From NCBI GenBank assembly GCA_002286715.1, contig NSJX01000096.1:9072-22378 (forward strand): a stretch of DNA of 13,307 nucleotides. The letters are read 5' to 3'. The notes under the pieces are model-generated. The model worked only from the letters and a program-made list of their open reading frames with translations, was not told where the DNA came from and ran no database searches. Below are positions 8,281-13,307 of this stretch, piece after piece (position 1 is the first letter of the stretch; each line of letters opens with the position of its first letter). The DNA is from Dentipellis sp. KUC8613. Lineage: Eukaryota; Basidiomycota; Agaricomycetes; Russulales; Hericiaceae. Made by a program: the position numbers and the translations under genes.

Positions 8281-8804
8281 GTGGTCAGTTGAAGGTAAAA
8301 TAAAAGAGGCAGTGGTGACATACCTGTATTGCCCTGAAACCGCTGGTCTCTCTTTCTGCTTCTCTCCTGCCTGTCACGAGCAAATTTTTGTGACTCCAAT
8401 ATTGCATGGTGGCTGGAGGCAATGCAAGAGGTGGGCGGTGGTGCATAAATGCCTCAATGCGCCACAGCAGACAAGTCGCACCTGCCGCTTGTGGCTTGTG
8501 ATTGAGTCGGAGACTCAAATGCTCAATGTCCGTCAGTACTTCCGATACGGCAGCATCCGGCAACATGTCGGAATGTCCAGCGGAGATCGAAGTGCAGTCT
8601 GACGAGGTTCGAGCAGCCCAGAGAACTTGAACATGAACTCGCTTACGTCGTGTCTCACTCTCCCGTTTGCCTTCTCCGGTCGGCTTCTTCAATCCGTCGT
8701 GCACATGCTCGTTAGATGCACGCAGGCATACGATGATGTAGTATAAGAGGGAGGGGAATAGCAGGTGTGTGTCACCTGTTTCGAATTCAGCATAGACTGA
8801 CCGC
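8281..8804. promoter_or_regulatory. Head-to-head spacer between E3 and E4 (two 5' modules)
   Basis: About 525 bp separate hairpins P3 and P4, from which the two arrays run outward. The left part is an internally deleted 5' module of E3: CTGCTTCTCTCCTGCC near 8357 and AACATGTCGGAA at 8562-8573 align with E1 (about 349-368 and 809-820). The right part belongs to E4 and carries TATAAGAGG at 8742. A 150-codon plus-strand frame (8150-8602) starts inside the array and shows no known domain. A divergent promoter region is possible, inferred from layout only. Confidence 0.4.
8742..8749 (+). promoter_or_regulatory. TATA-like box upstream of the E4 array
   Basis: TATAAGAG, the best TATA match in the window, lies about 55 bp before hairpin P4. 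Downstream bases GACTGACCGCGCGAGCCC correspond to the leader-like segment of E1 (GACTGACCACGCGAGCCC on its minus strand). Confidence 0.35.
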
Positions 8805-8828
8805 GCGAGCCCAGGATACCGGGCTCGC
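8805..8828. repeat. Hairpin P4
   Basis: 8-bp perfect arms GCGAGCCC and GGGCTCGC around AGGATACC. It is preceded by GACTGACCGC, as in the other copies read on the CT strand, and followed directly by the CT-rich array. Confidence 0.8.
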
Positions 8829-10330
8829 CCTCCACAGTCATGTGCGGGGTCTCCATCTCACGCCCGCCTTTGCACCCGCCGTCTCATGCATGCACACGCT
8901 GCCTCCTGCTGTCGCTCAGCGTCCTCGCCTTCGCGTTTGCACCCGTGCCCATGGCTCGTCTCCTTGTTGCTGTCGCCCTCCTTGTCACTGTCGCTCTCCA
9001 CCTCCTGCCATCGTTCACCGCCTTCTCGTACATTGTATGCTCTGCCCTCAGTCTCGTGCACACTCGCTGCCTGTGCTCCCTCCGTCTCAATCTCTCGCGG
9101 CCATATGCACCATCCGCCTGCACCTCCATGTTGCCTCCCAAGCCACTTCACCTTTCGCTGTGCCCGTATGCGCTCTGTCGCTGTCGTGCCGCCAGCGCCT
9201 CTCTCGCCTCCTTCGCTGCTTTGCCAGCACCTCCTCCCTCTTGCCCCCCTGGCCGTTTAATCCTATCTCGCACACTGTATTGCATCCGTATGTACCCATA
9301 TGTACCTCTCGCACACCCTCGTTCCTGCCCCTCCGCCTTCCCTTTTGCATGTGCTCACTGTCTGCGCGCCATCCCTTTCGTGTGCCTTTCTTTTTGTTTC
9401 GCACCGTCCATGCCGTGTCACACGGTCTGCGCTGCCTTGTGTTGTGCCGCCCGGGCTGTCTCACCTCGCACCTGCTCACTCGTCGCCACATTCCCTCACT
9501 CCACCACTACGCGCCGTCACTCCGCCATCACGAGCCCCGGGCGGCTGTCATGCGCTGTCTGGACCCCTCTCGTGCACTGTGGCGCGCCCTCGCCGCGGTC
9601 TGGCGCACTGTGGCATTCTATTACGCCCCGCTATGCCCTCTAGGCCCCCTGGTGACCCCCTCATGCCGCGCAACGTTGCCTCACTGCACTCGTGCGCCAC
9701 ACTACGTCGTCTGGGTCCCCGCCGTGCCGTGTGCCGCCTTGTCACGCCCCATTGTGCCGTGCCGCGCCATCTAGACTGCTGCCTCACTCCTCGTTGCTCC
9801 CCGCCGTGCCCTCTCGCACCCTGTGGCGCACCCGTGTTGTGCTCTGGCACGTCATGGCACTGTATTGCTCCCTGACACATCCTCGCAACCCCCTGGCAAC
9901 CCTCTTGCGCCTCATCATGTCGCTGCACTGCGCTCTTGTGCCACACCACGCCCTCTGGACCCACGTGCAACCGCTTCCCGCCGTCTGGCAGCTCCACCCA
10001 CCACATCGGCACCCGCGTGCTATGTCACTGCGCCGTGCGCTGTAGAAACGGCGCTAGCTGCATGCCAGCTTGCCACCCCATGCACCCTCTCACCGGCAGC
10101 AGACCTGCGGTCTGGCGGCCCCACTGGGTGTGTTGCTGCTGCACACGCCCTAGCAATGGCACAGGCAGCACGCCCTCTCGCCGACCCACCTGCCCTCTAC
10201 CCATCTCCACCCGCTGTTTCATGCCGTGCAGGCCCTAGCAACGGCGTGGGCACTGCCCCACCCTCTAAGTTGCTGCCAGTGCACCTCGTCATTGTGCTGT
10301 ATGCCCTAGCAACGACCAACCCTTGTGTAA
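8829..10330 (+). repeat. CT-rich degenerate array of copy E4
   Basis: About 1.5 kb, pyrimidine-rich on the plus strand, with units such as CTCTCGTGCC, GCCGTGCCG and CGCCCTCTGG. CCCTAGCAA-type units recur near 10148, 10232 and 10304 and also in the E5 array (about 11985, 12056). Open frames of 335, 267 and 252 codons overlap in different registers. They read as low-complexity Ser/Pro/Leu/Arg/Cys/His sequence and are not called genes. Confidence 0.8.
9566..10050 (+). repeat. Higher-order duplication of about 242 bp inside the E4 array
   Basis: CCCTCTCG.GCACTGTGGCGC.CC near 9566 recurs near 9808. GGCACTGT.TTGCTCC-like, CTGG.GACCCCCTC.TGC (9649/9893) and CACAC.ACG.C.TCTGG (9699/9942) recur at the same offset of about 242-245 bp. 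The short units were thus duplicated as a block. Confidence 0.6.
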
Positions 10331-10603
10331 TGTCACGGAGGCTTCGAAGGTCCCAGTTTTCACCATGTAGACTACATACATTCATAGAAATTAAAATTTG
10401 TTTTTTTACACAACTAAATGTTCTACCTGAGTCAAAAAATTCATTGAAGAATCATTATAGAAGTCTGCTCAGCTATGAATTTGAAGTCACAGCCCAGTGT
10501 TTGACACGTCAAAAAGGCCGTGGGAATTCATTGCCCGTTTCCGCGATTAAAAGTTTTGACGCGTCTGCGAGCTGTCTCTAATTCTGATTCATCTATGAAT
10601 CAG
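10331..10603 (-). repeat. Truncated 5'-module fragment, inverted relative to E5
   Basis: The right-hand 85 bp (10519-10603: TGGGAATTCATTGCCCGTTT, CCGCGATTAAAAGTTTTGACGC, GCTGTCTCTAATT) match the outer end of the E2 module (3418-3505) in the same plus-strand orientation. The AT-rich remainder back to about 10331 does not clearly match E1 or E2. It joins the end of the E4 array without hairpin or TATA box, so it is a fragment, not the 3' end of E4. Confidence 0.55.
10584..10603. repeat. Terminal palindrome at a head-to-head junction
   Basis: 9-bp arms CTGATTCAT and ATGAATCAG around CT. To the left lies a minus-strand outer module end; to the right lies the plus-strand 5' module of E5. Two element ends therefore share or meet at this palindrome. 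Confidence 0.6.
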
Positions 10604-11362
10604 TCTTAAGTATCGACATTCTCACTACAGTTTGCAGAATCGACGTCCTCAACTTTTTCGCTGCTTCGGGGAATGATCTCCCCCGGTTTGGGCCACATTG
10701 ATTCACTTCGAAGTGTATACATTTTCCAGACAGCTCAAATAGCATTCAATCGAAGCGAATTTTGACACACATATGGATGAATAGTACATCTATCACATGC
10801 AAAAGTTTTGCAGTTTTTGGATGGCTGCATCACTCGGAAAACCGAAGTTGCACCGTGCCAGAGATATTCAGATTGAAAGTTATGACTCTGGAGATACAAA
10901 TGTCAAATGCAAGCTTCTGAAAATAATCAAGGAAGCAGATACACTATTTATGAGTGGTAATTAATTTAATGGTAATATTAACAAATTTATTGAGGTCTCG
11001 GAGAGCCTGTCTTCGTGCGAGCGCTGTGTGAAGGAGCCCTGTGCGGGAATTGCCGGGAGTGGTTGTTGCGCTGAAGATGCGCTAAGTCGATGCTCATCCT
11101 AACTAGGACTCCCATCCTGCACCCCTCCTGTCCAATCGGTATCCCGCTTGCCCTCATGTTGCGCTCTGTGTGCCTCATGAGCTCTGTGACCGTGCACGCA
11201 CTTTCAAGTTTTCTGTGCCCGCCCATCTAGCTGCCCACCCATCTCTCATCCACAAAATCCTGACTCAACCCAGAGGAGAGAAGTATGCAGAGAGATAATG
11301 CTGCCTCATCAACGGTATTCAGGTGCGTCGTGGCCGCTTTGACATTATTGTAGACTGATCAT
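10604..11362 (+). repeat. 5' module of copy E5
   Basis: Diverged relative of the E1/E2 module read on the CT strand. Matching pieces in order: GCAGAATCGACGTC.TCAACTTTTTCGC near 10636, AAATTTATTGAGGTCTCGG near 10983, GTGCGGGAATTGCCGGGAGTGG near 11041, GAGGAGAGAAGTATGCAGAGAG near 11271, and AGGTGCGTCGTGGCCGCTTTGACATT near 11321, leading into GACTGATCATGCGAGCC. The middle (10680-10960) is too diverged to align by eye. No recognisable coding content. No clear TATA box: GGTATTCAGG is in its place. Confidence 0.55.
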
Positions 11363-11386
11363 GCGAGCCTGCATTTCCAGGCTCAA
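11363..11386. repeat. Hairpin P5
   Basis: 7-bp arms GAGCCTG and CAGGCTC around CATTTC, within the 24-bp homologous segment. Relative to P1, one C-G pair has become T-A on both sides, a paired change that keeps the hairpin. Confidence 0.65.
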
Positions 11387-13106
11387 GTCTCTATACCCGC
11401 CTGCCCACTGCCGCCTCTTGTCCACACCCCGCAACGCCCTCTCCTGCGCCTGCGGCATGTTTTTTGCGACGCTGTTTGTGCGTACCAGCACCGCCATCAC
11501 GATCCCTCCCCCGCCTTTCGCCCCTGTCATGTCCCCGCGATGCTACCTCACGCCCACGCTACACTGTTTCGTGCCTCCCCCACGCCATCTCGTGTCCGCA
11601 TGTGCTGCCTGGCGCGTGCCCTCGCTCCTGTGTCCGTGTGCCGATTGTCCCACGACTGCATACACAACCGCGAACATGTCCTCCGCCCTCACGCATCCGC
11701 TGTTTCGTGTCTATCTCGTGCACTGCACCGCGGTGTTGCACGTTCGCACCCTGTCTCGCGCTCAAGGAGCCCCGTCTTGCACTCCAGTGGCGTCGTTCGG
11801 CATCTGCGCCCGCTCCTTGCACTGCCCACGCACTGCGCTGCGTTGTCTTTGCTCACCGCCGCACCCCTTGCGTCTCCGTGACGCCGTTTCACGTGCCGGT
11901 ACCACCATCATTGCGGCCCTGCGACGCTGTCTCGTGCCGCCGCCGCCTTTCACCCTGTCGTGTCCCCACGACGCCCTTTTGCACCCTAGCAACAGACGTG
12001 CATTCCTACTCCTTCGTGCTGTGCCGCGCTGTGTGCGCTCTCCCCCCCTCTCATGCCCTAGCAGCGGTGCAGCAGGCGCGTACAGTCTCGCCACCCCGCA
12101 CGCCTCCGCGTCGCCTTGCCCTTGTGCCATGTCAAACACCCCACTCCGCCCTCATACACTCGCTCCACCCTCATGCCATCGTGCTGCACCCGTGCCACCC
12201 ACGACAGCTCGCTCATGCTCTGCCGCACTGTCGTCTCACACGGCCCTGCTGCTGTTTTGCTCTCGCGCGTCGTGGTCTCGCACGAGCTCGCGCAGGTGCC
12301 TGCGCCCTCCCTCGCAGCCCGTGGAGTGACGTGCGCCTGCACCGCCACCGTTTCGCCCATGCATGCATCACGGTCTGGCGCCCCCACCGTCCTTTCGTTC
12401 CTACGCGCCGCCGCCACCATGCGCACTTGCGCCCCCTTGCTCGCTGCCGCCGTGCGCCCCAATGCCCGCCTTCAAGCCGCTGTCACCAGCCGTCGTGCGC
12501 CCCAGCGACTCTCGTGCTGCTGCCAGGCCCTCGCACCACCAACACGCCGTCTCGCTCGCCGTCGCCTGCCATCGTGTTGTTGCGACCTGCTGTCGCACGC
12601 CCCATGCAACCCTCTCAACCCCCTCGCGCCCCCGTGCCGCCCCCATGTGCACCCACGCCGCAGTCATGCACCTCAACGCTGTTTCCCCTCGCGCTGCCGC
12701 CACGCCCGCTCACGTCACCGTCACATGCCACAACAGCACCGTTTCGCAGCCCGTCGCCGCTGCCACATGCTCCCTCATACCCCTGCCACACGCGCCCACG
12801 ACACCCTCGGTCTCCTTCGTGCCGCCGCCCTCGCGCTGCCACCACATGCACCCTCGCGCCCTCGCCCTGCTGCCACGCACTCCCTCGTGCCACTGCCGCT
12901 CACGCCTACGCAGCGATCAGGTGCCCAACAGCGCCATCGTGAGGCCCATTGCCCCGTGCCGCCCTTGCGCACTCTCGCACCGCCACCACGCATCCCCTCA
13001 TGCCCTGGCCACACGCGCCCGCGCCGCCGTCCCGTGGGTCCACGCCACCATTTCGTGCCCCACAAGCCAGCACTGCCCTCTCGCGCGCCCCTGCCGGCCT
13101 CTCTGA
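11387..13106 (+). repeat. CT-rich degenerate array of copy E5
   Basis: About 1.7 kb of pyrimidine-rich units: GCTGTCTCGTGCCGCCGCC (about 11929), CCCTCTCGTGCC, GCCCTCGCGC and CATGCACC. They are complementary to the E3 unit GGCACGAGACAGCG. A 492-codon frame (11464-12942) and a 338-codon frame (12116-13132) overlap, each low complexity and rich in Arg, Pro, Ser, His, Cys and Ala. Their length follows from the rarity of stops on this strand. The array ends with GCAGATCCACGGTGAATAG and the donor-like GTGAGT at 13129-13134. Confidence 0.8.
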
Positions 13107-13307
13107 AGGGCAGATCCACGGTGAATAGGTGAGTTTTATTTTCTCTTTTGCGTGTTTCATGCTCTCCCAACTAGTGAGGAGTGGGCCGGCAAGCGGCAGG
13201 GTCTGATTCATCATGTTTTGTCATCTTTCAAAATCTTCCATACAAGCTCTATAGAGCTGAACACACAGTTTTATTCTTTATCTTGATTTGATCTCACCTA
13301 GTTTAAC
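13107..13307. other. AT-rich tail after the E5 array, including retrotransposon-end-like block copy 3
   Basis: After GTGAGTTTTATTTTCTC comes the third copy of the block at 13169-13214 (AACTAGTGAGGAGTGGGCC, GGCAAGCGGCAGGGT, CTGATTCATCATG). The last 90 bases are T-rich (TTTATCTTGATTTGATCTCACC), of the same kind as 5330-5760. No gene. Confidence 0.45.

Noticed and set aside
8150..8602. 150-codon frame at the E3 hairpin and spacer
   Set aside because: It starts in the array, crosses the hairpin on the strand opposite the proposed transcript, and has no recognisable domain.
10604..11362. Host gene promoter or exon in the E5 upstream region
   Set aside because: Its ends align with the repeat module of E1/E2, and no open frame or splice pattern suggests a host exon.
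11464..12942. 492-codon open frame in the E5 array, and the other long frames in the arrays
   Set aside because: They overlap in several registers and on both strands, are low complexity, have no domain, and follow from the rarity of stops in CT-rich GC-rich repeats.

Overview
The window contains no gene that I can support. It is eukaryotic, repeat-derived DNA, most likely nuclear and most likely from a plant with a repeat-rich genome. The reasons are the lack of any compact gene arrangement, several diverged copies of one composite repeat in both orientations, long AT-rich decayed stretches, and a short recurring block (4792-4843 is the best copy) that resembles the LTR end and leader of plant retrotransposons. 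The plant assignment is inference. No protein domain is visible that would place the organism. The long open frames all lie in GC-rich, stop-poor simple repeats.

The main finding is a composite repeat seen five times, complete or partial. Read on its pyrimidine-rich strand, it has four parts: (a) an outer end with a short palindrome, CTGATTCA-nnnn-TGAATCAG; (b) a 5' module of about 0.65-0.75 kb that in some copies ends with a TATA-like box; (c) a 24-bp hairpin with arms like GCGAGCCCGG/CCGGGCTCGC; (d) a degenerate GC-rich, CT-skewed array of about 1.5-2.4 kb. In two places the array passes into AT-rich DNA through a GTAAGT- or GTGAGT-like sequence. Hairpins are at 245-268, 2839-2862 and 8257-8280 (element on minus strand) and at 8805-8828 and 11363-11386 (plus strand).

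Layout: 1-932 is the end of copy E1 (minus). 933-3505 is copy E2 (minus), the most complete, abutting E1. 3543-3869 is a short forward fragment whose 3674-3869 part is an inverted copy of 933-1127. 3870-5149 is AT-rich DNA with retrotransposon-like remnants and a duplicated block of CGGACCGAG-type palindromes (4316-4609). 5150-5884 is a tandem repeat of about 310 bp, cut off in its third unit by the GC-rich array of E3 (5885-8250, minus). E3 and E4 are head to head around 8257-8828. The E4 array is 8829-10330 and includes a duplication of about 242 bp. 10331-10603 is an inverted 5'-module fragment, meeting the 5' end of E5 at 10584-10603. The E5 array is 11387-13106, followed by AT-rich tail sequence.

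The elements show no protein-coding capacity here. They look like non-autonomous dispersed repeats. The conserved TATA-hairpin-array order would fit transcription of the CT-rich strand, but this is inference.
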